From: an uncultured Clostridia bacterium
GTDB taxonomy: Bacteria; Bacillota; Clostridia; UBA1381; UMGS1253
Reading direction: 5' to 3'
NCBI GenBank assembly: GCA_934456295.1
Contig: CAKSHB010000055.1
Coordinates: 1-8,591 of the forward strand
Length of the DNA: 8,591 nucleotides
Under the pieces are notes generated by a model. The model saw only the letters and a program-made list of their open reading frames with translations, did not search any database and was not told where the DNA came from. Both the position numbers and the translations under genes were made by a program. This document shows positions 1 through 5,611 of the stretch, piece after piece; position 1 is the first letter of the stretch, and each line of letters opens with the position of its first letter.

Positions 1-75
1 TGGAGCGGAAGACGAGATTCGAACTCGCGACGTTCACCTTGGCAAGGTGACGCTCTACCACTGAGCCACTCCCGC
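1..75 (-). tRNA. tRNA-Gly (anticodon GCC)
   Basis: The reverse complement folds as a full cloverleaf. The acceptor stem GCGGGAG pairs with CTTCCGC with one G-U pair, the D arm contains GCTCAGTGGTAGAGC, and the anticodon loop CTTGCCA gives GCC, which reads glycine codons GGC and GGU. The T loop is the usual GTTCGAATC, and the 3' CCA is encoded at positions 1-3. The gene is complete but ends exactly at the window edge, so any downstream tRNA in the same transcript would be invisible. Confidence 0.97.
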
Positions 76-93
76 ATCTCTTTTGCATAAATT

Positions 94-122
94 ATTATAC
101 TACGGACAAGCCTGCTTGTCAA
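94..122 (-). promoter_or_regulatory. Consensus sigma-A promoter of the tRNA-Gly gene
   Basis: On the minus strand a perfect -35 TTGACA (117-122) is separated by 17 bp from a perfect -10 TATAAT (94-99). The predicted start near 87 lies about 12 nt before the mature tRNA 5' end. Perfect hexamers with ideal spacing are typical of stable-RNA genes. Confidence 0.88.
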
Positions 123-147
123 TAGTTTTTTTAAAATTTTTGCAAAA

Positions 148-177
148 AGATGCAGGAATAATATCAGTAAAGCATCT
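148..177 (-). terminator. Possible rho-independent terminator after the hydrolase remnant
   Basis: On the minus strand AGATGC (177-172) and GCATCT (153-148) form a 6-bp stem with an 18-nt loop, followed directly by a run of Ts (down to 144). The loop is long, so the structure is weak. It lies just after the stop codon of the hydrolase remnant and before the tRNA promoter, which is where a terminator is expected. Confidence 0.45.
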
Positions 178-186
178 GATTTAAAA

Positions 187-363
187 TTATCGAAGCTCAA
201 GCATAACTATGCTGTTTTTCGGCATCGTTACATCAAAGGTGCCAAATCCTCCGTCGGAGCCGATTGAGCTTATACGTTCAAGGTCATTGTTTTCATCAAG
301 CAGATACATGTCCGCATGTTTGCATTTATCCGCGTTTTGAAATATCACGGACAGACTCTCTGA
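187..363 (-). pseudogene. C-terminal remnant of a probable glycoside hydrolase
   Basis: A minus-strand reading frame is open from 363 to a TAA at 187-189. Its last 40 residues (from an ATG at 307-309) read like the final beta-strands of a glycoside hydrolase: a strand with MYLLDENNDLERI, then FDVTMPKNSIVMLELR and stop. Clan-A glycosidases such as GH39 xylosidases commonly end with a 'YLLDE..' strand and a 'MP.NSV.LLEL' strand. No catalytic domain is present: upstream the frame runs into the 3' end of the LacI gene in another frame and hits a stop. There is no Shine-Dalgarno before the ATG. I infer a deletion that fused the tail of a downstream hydrolase gene to the end of the regulator gene. 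The family is uncertain, and a chance open frame cannot be fully excluded. Confidence 0.5.
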
Positions 364-1309
364 CTATAAGCTTTGATGAAATTTTCGGCTTGATTTTCGG
401 TGAGTAGTACTTGTTTTTAAGCTTTCTGAAGGTGATTTCAACACATGTGCTGCAAAGCGCGTCAACGTTTAGCCTTATTGATGTAAGGGGTACATTCATA
501 TAGGATACGACAGTTATATCGTCCATGCCTATTATGGAGAAATCCTGCGGCACGTCACAGCCGATTTCGCGTATTTTCAATATCGCGCCAAGTGCGATTT
601 CGTCATATGCGGCAATTAGCGCGGTGGGGCGGTCGGCTGACTGCAATATGCTTTCCATACCGAGATAACCTGCGTCCTCAAATCGTGCGTTGACGGTTTT
701 GATAAAGCTTTCGTTTATTTCAAGCGAGTTTTTCTGCATGGCAGAACAAAAATATGAAAGTTTGCCGCAGGTAAGAGGCTCGCCTATAAAGCCGATTTTC
801 CGATGACCGTATTTTTTAAGAAGCCCTACGGCGTCGCATACGGCGCCTTCAAAGTTTGTGTGTACATATTCGACGTTTGCGTCATTGCTGCCGGACGAAC
901 TGAGCGCTATAATCGGAATTTCGCACTCGTATTCAAGCGGCGGTACTTCGCCTATAACGATTATTGCGTCGGCATGTGCAAAGTGTGCGTAATAAAGTAT
1001 GTGTTCGCTTACTGTCTTTGATGAAAAATTGCTCAGCGAGAGCATCATGGACGCCCCTTTTTTTGAAATACCCTCCTCAAGCTTTGTAAGGATTGCCGAA
1101 TAATATGCGCTTTTTACTTCGGGGCATATTACCGCAACGGTGTATTTGCCGTATTTCGGTTTGTAGTATTTTTCAAAGCAGCCGTACTGACGGGCAATGT
1201 CAAATATGTGCTGTTTTGTTTTTTCGCTTATTTCGGGGCTTTCCGAGAAAGCCTTTGAAACGGTCGAAACCGACACAAACGCTGCTTTTGCAAGTTTTTC
1301 GAGCGTCAT
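326..1309 (-). CDS. LacI-family transcriptional regulator
   Basis: This 327-residue repressor-type protein begins with a classic LacI helix-turn-helix (MTLEKLAKAAFVSVSTVSKA, residues 1-20). From about residue 55 it continues as a periplasmic-binding-like sensor domain, with TVAVICPEV, YGHRKIGFIGEP, the PTALIAAYDEIALGAI segment, IIGMDDITVV and PLTSIRLN all in the usual order. Such proteins bind a sugar or sugar phosphate and release an operator. The ATG at 1309 is preferred because GAGGTG lies 6 nt upstream; the GTG at 1316-1318, which would add three residues, is itself part of that Shine-Dalgarno. The stretch between the HTH and the sensor (CFEKYYKPKYGKY) lacks the usual hinge-helix pattern PNxxARxL. 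The gene is divergent from a fructokinase-like gene, suggesting control by a fructose- or sucrose-related signal, but the ligand is not readable from sequence. Confidence 0.9.
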   Translation of the reverse strand: MTLEKLAKAAFVSVSTVSKAFSESPEISEKTKQHIFDIARQYGCFEKYYKPKYGKYTVAVICPEVKSAYYSAILTKLEEGISKKGASMMLSLSNFSSKTVSEHILYYAHFAHADAIIVIGEVPPLEYECEIPIIALSSSGSNDANVEYVHTNFEGAVCDAVGLLKKYGHRKIGFIGEPLTCGKLSYFCSAMQKNSLEINESFIKTVNARFEDAGYLGMESILQSADRPTALIAAYDEIALGAILKIREIGCDVPQDFSIIGMDDITVVSYMNVPLTSIRLNVDALCSTCVEITFRKLKNKYYSPKIKPKISSKLIVRESVRDISKRG

Positions 1310-1315
1310 ATATTT

Positions 1316-1321
1316 CACCTC
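1316..1321 (-). promoter_or_regulatory. Ribosome binding site fixing the LacI regulator start
   Basis: GAGGTG on the minus strand stands 6 nt before the ATG at 1309-1307. No such site precedes the in-frame GTG at 1318, so the shorter protein is the better call. Confidence 0.75.
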
Positions 1322-1332
1322 GGAATACGAAA

Positions 1333-1347
1333 CCGCATAAAATGCGG
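1333..1347. repeat. Inverted repeat in the LacI regulator leader
   Basis: CCGCAT-AAA-ATGCGG is a perfect 6+6 inverted repeat with a 3-nt spacer. It lies in the untranslated leader of the regulator, about 24 nt before its start codon and downstream of its predicted promoter. It could be a small RNA hairpin or an auxiliary operator. Its sequence is unrelated to the larger palindrome at 1417-1443. Confidence 0.45.
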
Positions 1348-1372
1348 ATTTTAATTATTTTTTGCTAAGCAA

Positions 1373-1401
1373 ATTATACATAATAAATATTTTAAAATCA
1401 A
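1373..1401 (-). promoter_or_regulatory. Probable promoter of the LacI regulator gene
   Basis: On the minus strand TTGATT (1396-1401, 4 of 6 matches) is followed after 17 bp by a perfect TATAAT (1373-1378). The predicted start is near 1366, leaving a leader of about 57 nt that contains the inverted repeat at 1333-1347. Confidence 0.65.
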
Positions 1402-1416
1402 TAACCAAGCTGAAAA

Positions 1417-1443
1417 TAATTTACGAAAATTTTTCGTAAATTA
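1417..1443. promoter_or_regulatory. 27-nt perfect palindrome, candidate LacI-family operator
   Basis: Arms TAATTTACGAAAA and TTTTCGTAAATTA flank a single central T, giving a perfect odd-centred palindrome. It sits between the two divergent promoters: 15 bp upstream of the regulator -35 and 22 bp upstream of the kinase -35. Size, symmetry and position fit an operator for the adjacent LacI-family protein. The symmetric CG dinucleotides lie in the arms at 1424-1425 and 1435-1436. There is no CG at the centre, unlike most LacI-family operators. Confidence 0.65.
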
Positions 1444-1465
1444 CCGCGGAAAAAAGGCGATATAA

Positions 1466-1494
1466 TTGACAAGCGGGTGTGTGTATGATATCAT
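1466..1494 (+). promoter_or_regulatory. Probable promoter P1 of the sugar kinase gene
   Basis: A perfect TTGACA (1466-1471) is followed after 17 bp by TATCAT (1489-1494, 5 of 6 matches). The predicted start is near 1501, leaving a leader of about 63 nt. Confidence 0.7.
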
Positions 1495-1513
1495 TTTAAA
1501 CAGCGGCCGAAAG

Positions 1514-1542
1514 TTGAAACATGAGGCGGCGCATGCTATATT
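1514..1542 (+). promoter_or_regulatory. Possible second promoter P2 of the sugar kinase gene
   Basis: TTGAAA (1514-1519) is followed after 17 bp by TATATT (1537-1542), each matching consensus at 5 of 6 positions. A start near 1549 would leave a very short leader beginning just before the Shine-Dalgarno. It may be used alongside P1 or only resemble a promoter. Confidence 0.45.
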
Positions 1543-1563
1543 ATACAGATTGGGGAGCTATTC

Positions 1564-2493
1564 ATGAAAAAAGAAATTGTGACCATAGGTGAGGCGCTTA
1601 TCGATTTTATACCGCTGCAAAAAGGAGTTCCGCTTTCGGAGGTTGTTTCGTTTGAACGAAATGCGGGCGGAGCGCCGTTAAATGTGGCGGCAAATGTTGC
1701 AAAACGCGGGGGAAAATCCTCAATAATAACCCAGCTCGGAAACGATTCGTTCGGGGACTACATATTTGATGTGATAAAAAAATCGGGAGTCGGAACAGAT
1801 AAAATTTTCCGCACAAGTGAGGCAAATACGGCTCTGGCATTTGTGTCATTGTCGAGTGACGGAAACAGAAGATTCTCTTTTTACAGAAATCCGTGTGCCG
1901 ACTTGCTGCTTGAAAGTGAAAAGATAACGGACGAGATGTTTGATGATTGCTATGCGCTGCATTTTTGCAGTGTTGACCTTATAGAGTCGCCCGCAAAGCA
2001 TGCTCACAAAAGGGCAATTAAGCTGGCAAAAGAAAACGGAGCAATCATAAGCTTTGACCCGAATGTGCGTTTGCCGCTGTTTCGCGAGCCGTCACAGTGC
2101 TATGACGCAATATGGGAGTTTATGCCGTATGCCGATATCCTGAAGGTTTCGGATGATGAACTTGAGTTTATTTTCGGTACAGATAAAACAGAAGATGTTG
2201 TGCGCCGCGTAATGGATATGGGAGTGCGCATGCTGCTCATAACGCTCGGCGTGGACGGTGCATGTCTGTTTACAAACGAGCTTAATGTAAAAATCGGCGG
2301 GATTGATGTGCAGGTTGTTGACACTACGGGCGCAGGCGATTCGTTTATCGGCTCGTTTTTGTACGCGCTTTCGGAAAAGGGAAGAGTTGCGGACGTATTT
2401 GATAATCTGAGCGAAGGAGAAGCGCGTGAAATACTGGAGTTTGCAAACCGCTGTGCCGCAAATACAACCACCAAAAAAGGCGCTATAGTATAA
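1564..2493 (+). CDS. PfkB-family sugar kinase, probably fructokinase
   Basis: This 309-residue cytoplasmic ribokinase-fold (PfkB) kinase would phosphorylate a sugar with ATP, most likely fructose to fructose 6-phosphate. The N-terminus has VTIGEALIDFIP and the substrate loop NAGGAPLNVAANVAKRGG (residues 33-50). SFDPNVRLPLF (163-173) is typical of bacterial and plant fructokinases. The nucleotide and catalytic signature DTTGAGDSF is at 253-261, with D259 as catalytic base. The fructokinase-like TTTKKGAI ending is present, but the protein stops one residue later (V309), where relatives usually carry about ten more residues. The start is supported by GGGGAG at 1552-1557, 6 nt upstream. It is divergent from a LacI-family regulator and shares a candidate operator with it. 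No transporter or hydrolase is adjacent, so the sugar source is unknown. An scrK-type fructokinase is the best guess; another hexose or nucleoside is possible. Confidence 0.88.
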   Translation: MKKEIVTIGEALIDFIPLQKGVPLSEVVSFERNAGGAPLNVAANVAKRGGKSSIITQLGNDSFGDYIFDVIKKSGVGTDKIFRTSEANTALAFVSLSSDGNRRFSFYRNPCADLLLESEKITDEMFDDCYALHFCSVDLIESPAKHAHKRAIKLAKENGAIISFDPNVRLPLFREPSQCYDAIWEFMPYADILKVSDDELEFIFGTDKTEDVVRRVMDMGVRMLLITLGVDGACLFTNELNVKIGGIDVQVVDTTGAGDSFIGSFLYALSEKGRVADVFDNLSEGEAREILEFANRCAANTTTKKGAIV

Positions 2494-2499
2494 ATAGCG
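2473..2499 (-). terminator. Rho-independent terminator of the Crp/Fnr gene, inside the kinase 3' end
   Basis: Reading the minus strand, CGCTAT (2499-2494) and ATAGCG (2486-2481) form a 6-bp stem with a 7-nt loop, followed by CC and six Ts (2478-2473). It lies 3 nt past the Crp/Fnr stop codon. The T-tract is the complement of the AAAAAA that encodes the kinase lysines, so the convergent genes share this DNA. Confidence 0.6.
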
Positions 2500-2501
2500 A
2501 G

Positions 2502-3173
2502 CTAATCGTACAGGTCGGCATCGGCGCTTACGGTTACATGGTTTTTGTTGTATCTGATAAGCCCGTCCTTTTGCATTTTTGACATTTCATTGCACATTGC
2601 GCTTCTGTCAACGCCGAGATAATCGGCGAGCCGGCGGCGGTTATAGGGTAGCTCAAACGAATAGCTGTCCGCAGTTTTTGCAAGCTCGGAGAAACAGGAC
2701 ATGAGCCTTCCTCTGATGGATTTCGGGGTTGTGTGGATAATGCGTTTTGACAGCTTAAGACTGCGCGACGCACAAACCGACAGAAGATTTTGTATAAGCT
2801 GTAAATATGTTTTATCAAAGCAGACGTCTGCGGAAAAGATATTTGAAATATTTATAAAAAGCACACTTGTGTCCTCTGCGGCAGTCACATGTATCATAAG
2901 CGCCTCATCGGGCGAACAGGCATAAGATTCGGCAAAGACGGAGCCAGCTGCTGCGCTGCCGAGTACACTGTTGTTGCCCCAGATGTCGCTGTATTCGATG
3001 ATTGCCGTACCGCAGAGCACTATGCCGATTTCAGAGGTTGTATCTCCTTCGGATAATATGGTTTCACCCTTTTTGTAAAATTTTTCTCTTGAGTGCAGAA
3101 AAGTAAGCATGGAGTTTATATTTTTTTCATTAATTCCGCGAAAAATCGGGGTATGAGCCGGATTTATCTTCAT
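2502..3173 (-). CDS. Crp/Fnr-family transcriptional regulator
   Basis: This 223-residue protein has a cNMP-binding-type beta-barrel (about 15-115; KKGETILSEGDTTSEIGIVLCGTAII at 34-59), a long dimerisation helix, and a C-terminal winged helix-turn-helix (about 150-215) with recognition segment NRRRLADYLGVDRSAMCNEMSKM. The phosphate-binding Arg-Ser of cAMP-binding CRP is not seen in the corresponding region (GSVFAESYACSPDEAL), and there is no N-terminal four-cysteine FNR cluster motif. The effector is therefore probably neither cAMP nor an FNR-type cluster. HcpR-type members of this family, linked to hybrid-cluster protein genes and nitrosative stress, are the closest match by context, since the divergent neighbour is an hcp-associated type iron-sulfur protein. 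The start is fixed by AAGGAG, 6 nt before the ATG. A perfect palindrome upstream suggests autoregulation. Confidence 0.9.
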   Translation of the reverse strand: MKINPAHTPIFRGINEKNINSMLTFLHSREKFYKKGETILSEGDTTSEIGIVLCGTAIIEYSDIWGNNSVLGSAAAGSVFAESYACSPDEALMIHVTAAEDTSVLFINISNIFSADVCFDKTYLQLIQNLLSVCASRSLKLSKRIIHTTPKSIRGRLMSCFSELAKTADSYSFELPYNRRRLADYLGVDRSAMCNEMSKMQKDGLIRYNKNHVTVSADADLYD

Positions 3174-3196
3174 GTTTTTCTCCTTTTTTGATTTTT

Positions 3197-3212
3197 TGTT
3201 GTTATAACAACA
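3197..3212. promoter_or_regulatory. Candidate Crp/Fnr operator (perfect 16-bp palindrome)
   Basis: TGTTGTTATAACAACA is perfectly palindromic with centre between 3204 and 3205. It overlaps a minus-strand extended -10 (TGT-TATAAC, 3209-3201) that would drive the Crp/Fnr gene with a leader of about 20 nt. It also sits at -41.5 relative to the predicted start (near 3246) of the divergent iron-sulfur gene. Both placements suit a regulator that represses itself and activates its neighbour. Confidence 0.7.
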
Positions 3213-3233
3213 GATTATTGTTTGTGATTATAT

Positions 3234-3239
3234 TATAAT
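3234..3239 (+). promoter_or_regulatory. -10 element of the iron-sulfur protein gene
   Basis: A perfect TATAAT lies here, but the sequences 16 to 18 bp upstream (around 3210-3217) do not resemble TTGACA. A good -10 without a -35 is typical of activator-dependent promoters, and the palindrome at 3197-3212 takes the place of the -35. Confidence 0.6.
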
Positions 3240-3290
3240 TTATTCAGAAAGTCAATAGGACTGAAAATACAAACCGTCAAAAAGTTTTTG

Positions 3291-3297
3291 AAAGGAG
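3291..3297 (+). promoter_or_regulatory. Ribosome binding site fixing the iron-sulfur protein start
   Basis: AAAGGAG stands 8 nt before the ATG at 3306-3308. An in-frame TTG at 3288 would start upstream of this site, placing the Shine-Dalgarno inside the gene, so ATG 3306 is the start. Confidence 0.85.
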
Positions 3298-3305
3298 AAA
3301 ATAAT

Positions 3306-4025
3306 ATGATTCGTAAAATAATCCAGATTGATGAGGAAAAATGCAACGGCTGCGGCGCATGTGCGGCGGCATGCCATGAGGGAGCAATAGGAATGGTTGA
3401 CGGAAAGGCAAAGCTTTTGCGTGACGATTATTGTGACGGGCTGGGAGATTGTCTGCCGGCATGCCCGACAAACGCGATTTCATTTGTTGAAAGGGAAGCG
3501 GCGGAATATAACGAGCAGGCTGTGCTTGAAAATAAAAGAAAAAAGCAGCTTGAGAACGGCGGAAACCATCATCACGCCGGCTGTCCGGGACACCGTATGC
3601 GTATGTTTGACAGGGAGAGCTCAAAGGAGCAGGAAAATACGGCGGCAAAAACGAATAATGTTTCGCAGCTCGCACAGTGGCCGTGCCAGATTAAGCTTGT
3701 GCCGGTAAATGCACCGTACTTTGACGGAGCAAAGCTGCTCATTGCGGCAGATTGTACGGCATATGCATATGCAAACATGCACAGTGAGTTTATGAAGGGC
3801 AAGATAACGATTATCGGCTGTCCGAAGCTTGATGAGGGGGACTACAGCGAAAAGCTGACAGAGATTATAAAAAATAACGATATAAAAAGCGTGACTATTG
3901 TAAGAATGGAGGTGCCTTGCTGCGGAGGGCTGGAGAATGCGGCAAAAAAGGCGCTCAATGAAAGCGGAAAATTTATTCCATGGCAGGTTGTCACAATATC
4001 TGTTGACGGAAAGATTATAGAGTAA
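3306..4025 (+). CDS. Iron-sulfur (ferredoxin-like) protein of the hcp-associated type
   Basis: This 239-residue soluble protein has an N-terminal ferredoxin domain. The first site is a full CxxCxxCxxxC motif (C13, C16, C19, C23). The second, CDGLGDCLPACP, has C43, C49 and C53 but Leu46 where the second cysteine of a [4Fe-4S] site would be. A charged linker (about 60-90) with HHHAGCPG follows. The conserved C-terminal domain contains QWPCQIKLVPVNAPYFDGA, LIAADCTAYAYANMHSEF, IIGCPKLDEGDYSEKL and a VPCCGG motif (C205-C206) near the end. From memory of clostridial genomes, proteins of this architecture often neighbour hybrid-cluster protein and Crp/Fnr genes and are thought to carry electrons or take part in stress responses. 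Here the Crp/Fnr gene is divergent, but no hcp gene follows in the window. The exact reaction is unknown. Confidence 0.85.
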   Translation: MIRKIIQIDEEKCNGCGACAAACHEGAIGMVDGKAKLLRDDYCDGLGDCLPACPTNAISFVEREAAEYNEQAVLENKRKKQLENGGNHHHAGCPGHRMRMFDRESSKEQENTAAKTNNVSQLAQWPCQIKLVPVNAPYFDGAKLLIAADCTAYAYANMHSEFMKGKITIIGCPKLDEGDYSEKLTEIIKNNDIKSVTIVRMEVPCCGGLENAAKKALNESGKFIPWQVVTISVDGKIIE

Positions 4026-4035
4026 CGGTATTTTT

Positions 4036-4095
4036 ATGAAAAAAACAGCGGGGCGGCGCATGCAGAGAAAATACATGCACTGACCCGTTTTTCAT
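4036..4095. terminator. Probable bidirectional terminator between convergent genes
   Basis: ATGAAAAA (4036-4043) pairs with TTTTTCAT (4088-4095), and CGGG (4049-4052) with CCCG (4084-4087). Inside them GCATG (4058-4062) pairs with CATGC (4075-4079). T-rich tracts follow on both strands: TTTTT at 4088-4092 for the plus-strand iron-sulfur gene, and TTTTTTT ending at 4039 for the minus-strand hydrogenase gene. The stem has unpaired internal segments, so efficiency is uncertain, but its position between two stop codons supports termination in both directions. Confidence 0.6.
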
Positions 4096-4129
4096 TTGAA
4101 TTTTTATTTGAACCGTTGCAAAAACTAAA

Positions 4130-5554
4130 CTATTTTAAAAACGATATTGCGTCCGTAATCGTTTTTTCATATGCTTCTTTGCCGTATTTATCAACTTCGG
4201 CTTTATTTTTTATACCATGCGTCAAACAGCCGGCACCGCCGATGCAGCCATCAATACAAGCCATACCTTCGATGAAGTTTCCGTCAAGCACATTTCTGCT
4301 TTTTTTCAGAAGTGCTGTGCGGCATTCTTCAATACCGTCACACGTAACGGACTTCAGCTCAAAGTCATCTATGTTTTGCTCTTTAAGTGCCTGTTTTACT
4401 GCGTCTGACAGTCCGCCGCTTCTGGCAAATATTCTTCCGAAATAGGAGGCGTTATCAAGCACGCCCTCGTCTAATGCTGTAATGTCCAAATCCCTGCTGT
4501 CAAACAATGCCTGCAGCTCCTCAAAGGTCAGACATGAGTCTACATATGCTTTGACCTCTTCTTTTTGTATTTCGGATTTTTTTGCGGTACAGGGTCCTAT
4601 AAAGATAACCTTGCATGAATTGTCGCGCTCTTTTATATATTTTGCAATTGTTGCCATTGGCGAGAGATTATGCGAAATAAGCGGCACCAAATCGGGAAAA
4701 GCCTTGTGAATATAATCGACAAATGCAGGGCAGCATGAGCTTGTAAGAAATCCCTTTTCGGAAAGTTCCTTTGCTTCCGAATATGCGACCATATCCGCAC
4801 CGAGTGCAGCCTCTACAACAGTGTGAAAGCCAAGCTCTTTAAGCCCTGTAATTACCTGTCCGAGCTCTGCATAGGTAAACTGGCTGGAAATTGCGGGCGC
4901 AACAACGGCAAACACCTTGTAGTTTTTGTTGTTATCGCTGTTTTTTATGATATCAATAACGTCGAGGATATACGACTTATCGGTTATCGCACCAAACGGA
5001 CACTGATACACGCATGCGCCGCACGAAATACATTTGCTGTAATCAATTTTCGCCGCCTTGTTTTCGTCCATTGAAATGGCTTTTACTTTGCATGCACTCT
5101 GGCACGGTCTTTTGCGGTTTATGATTGCCGTGTACGGACATACCTTGTAGCATGCGCCGCAGTTTACACATTTTGATTTATCAATGTGCGCAACATGGTT
5201 GTGGTCGAAGGATATGGCGCCCTTTTTGCATACGTCCTCACAGCGGTGTGCAAGACAGCCGCGGCATGAGTTTGTGACCTCGTAGCCGCCCATGGGACAT
5301 TCGTCACATGCGGTTTCGATGACCTCTATTATGTTTGATTTATCCTTGCCGCCGCCCATTGCAATTTTTACACGGTCGGCAAGAATTGCCCGTTCTTTAT
5401 ATATACAGCAGCGCATTGTGGGAGTATTTCCGGGAACGATTTTCTGCGGGATATTCAGCAGATTTTCGAGGAGCGTCCCTTGCCATGCTTCTCTTGCAAC
5501 CTCACGGAGCACTTTGTATTTTAAGTGCTGAACTTTTGTATCAAATTTTCTCAT
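4130..5554 (-). CDS. Monomeric [FeFe] hydrogenase, group B-like
   Basis: This 474-residue cytoplasmic enzyme would catalyse reversible reduction of protons to H2. The N-terminal half (about 80-190) is rich in ferredoxin-type cysteines: CRGCLAHRCEDVC (97-109), CVNCGACYKVCP (129-140), C151/C155, and CISCGACVYQCP (175-186), enough for about three [4Fe-4S] relay clusters. The H-cluster domain follows with motif L1 TSSCCP (271-276, with both adjacent cysteines), L2 GPCTAKKSE (320-328) and L3 GMACIDGCIGGAG (430-442). In standard group A enzymes L2 begins MPC and L3 ends GGGQP; the Gly in place of Met and the GGAGCL ending point to group B. The N-terminal block MRCCIYKERAILADRVKIAMGGG followed by CDECPMGGYEVTNSCRGCLAHRC is also typical of group B as I recall it. 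AGGAGG lies 10 nt before the ATG. It is downstream of a [2Fe-2S] ferredoxin and Rex, consistent with redox control. Maturation genes hydEFG are not in the window. Confidence 0.9.
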   Translation of the reverse strand: MRKFDTKVQHLKYKVLREVAREAWQGTLLENLLNIPQKIVPGNTPTMRCCIYKERAILADRVKIAMGGGKDKSNIIEVIETACDECPMGGYEVTNSCRGCLAHRCEDVCKKGAISFDHNHVAHIDKSKCVNCGACYKVCPYTAIINRKRPCQSACKVKAISMDENKAAKIDYSKCISCGACVYQCPFGAITDKSYILDVIDIIKNSDNNKNYKVFAVVAPAISSQFTYAELGQVITGLKELGFHTVVEAALGADMVAYSEAKELSEKGFLTSSCCPAFVDYIHKAFPDLVPLISHNLSPMATIAKYIKERDNSCKVIFIGPCTAKKSEIQKEEVKAYVDSCLTFEELQALFDSRDLDITALDEGVLDNASYFGRIFARSGGLSDAVKQALKEQNIDDFELKSVTCDGIEECRTALLKKSRNVLDGNFIEGMACIDGCIGGAGCLTHGIKNKAEVDKYGKEAYEKTITDAISFLK

Positions 5555-5583
5555 ATGTTAAAAACCTCCTGCCTTGGAAATAA

Positions 5584-5611
5584 TTTATAACTTTTATAAA
5601 TATTTTGACAA
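5584..5611 (-). promoter_or_regulatory. Probable promoter of the hydrogenase gene
   Basis: On the minus strand TTGTCA (5606-5611, 5 of 6) is followed after 16 bp by TATAAA (5584-5589, 5 of 6). The predicted start is near 5577, giving a leader of about 23 nt that includes AGGAGG. An AT-only inverted repeat (5583-5601) overlaps the -10 and spacer. A further one (5627-5641, CATTAA-AAG-TTAATG) lies upstream of the -35. The hydrogenase may therefore be transcribed independently of the upstream genes. Confidence 0.6.

Noticed and set aside
187..309. A functional 40-residue small protein starting at ATG 307-309
   Set aside because: There is no ribosome binding site, and the sequence reads as the tail of a larger hydrolase rather than as a complete domain.
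1316..1318. GTG as the start of the LacI-family regulator
   Set aside because: The GTG is part of the Shine-Dalgarno GAGGTG for the ATG at 1309, which also places the helix-turn-helix at the usual distance from the N-terminus.
3621..4076. Minus-strand open frame of 151 codons downstream of the hydrogenase gene
   Set aside because: It is antisense to the well-supported iron-sulfur protein gene and starts within the terminator region; no family features are seen.
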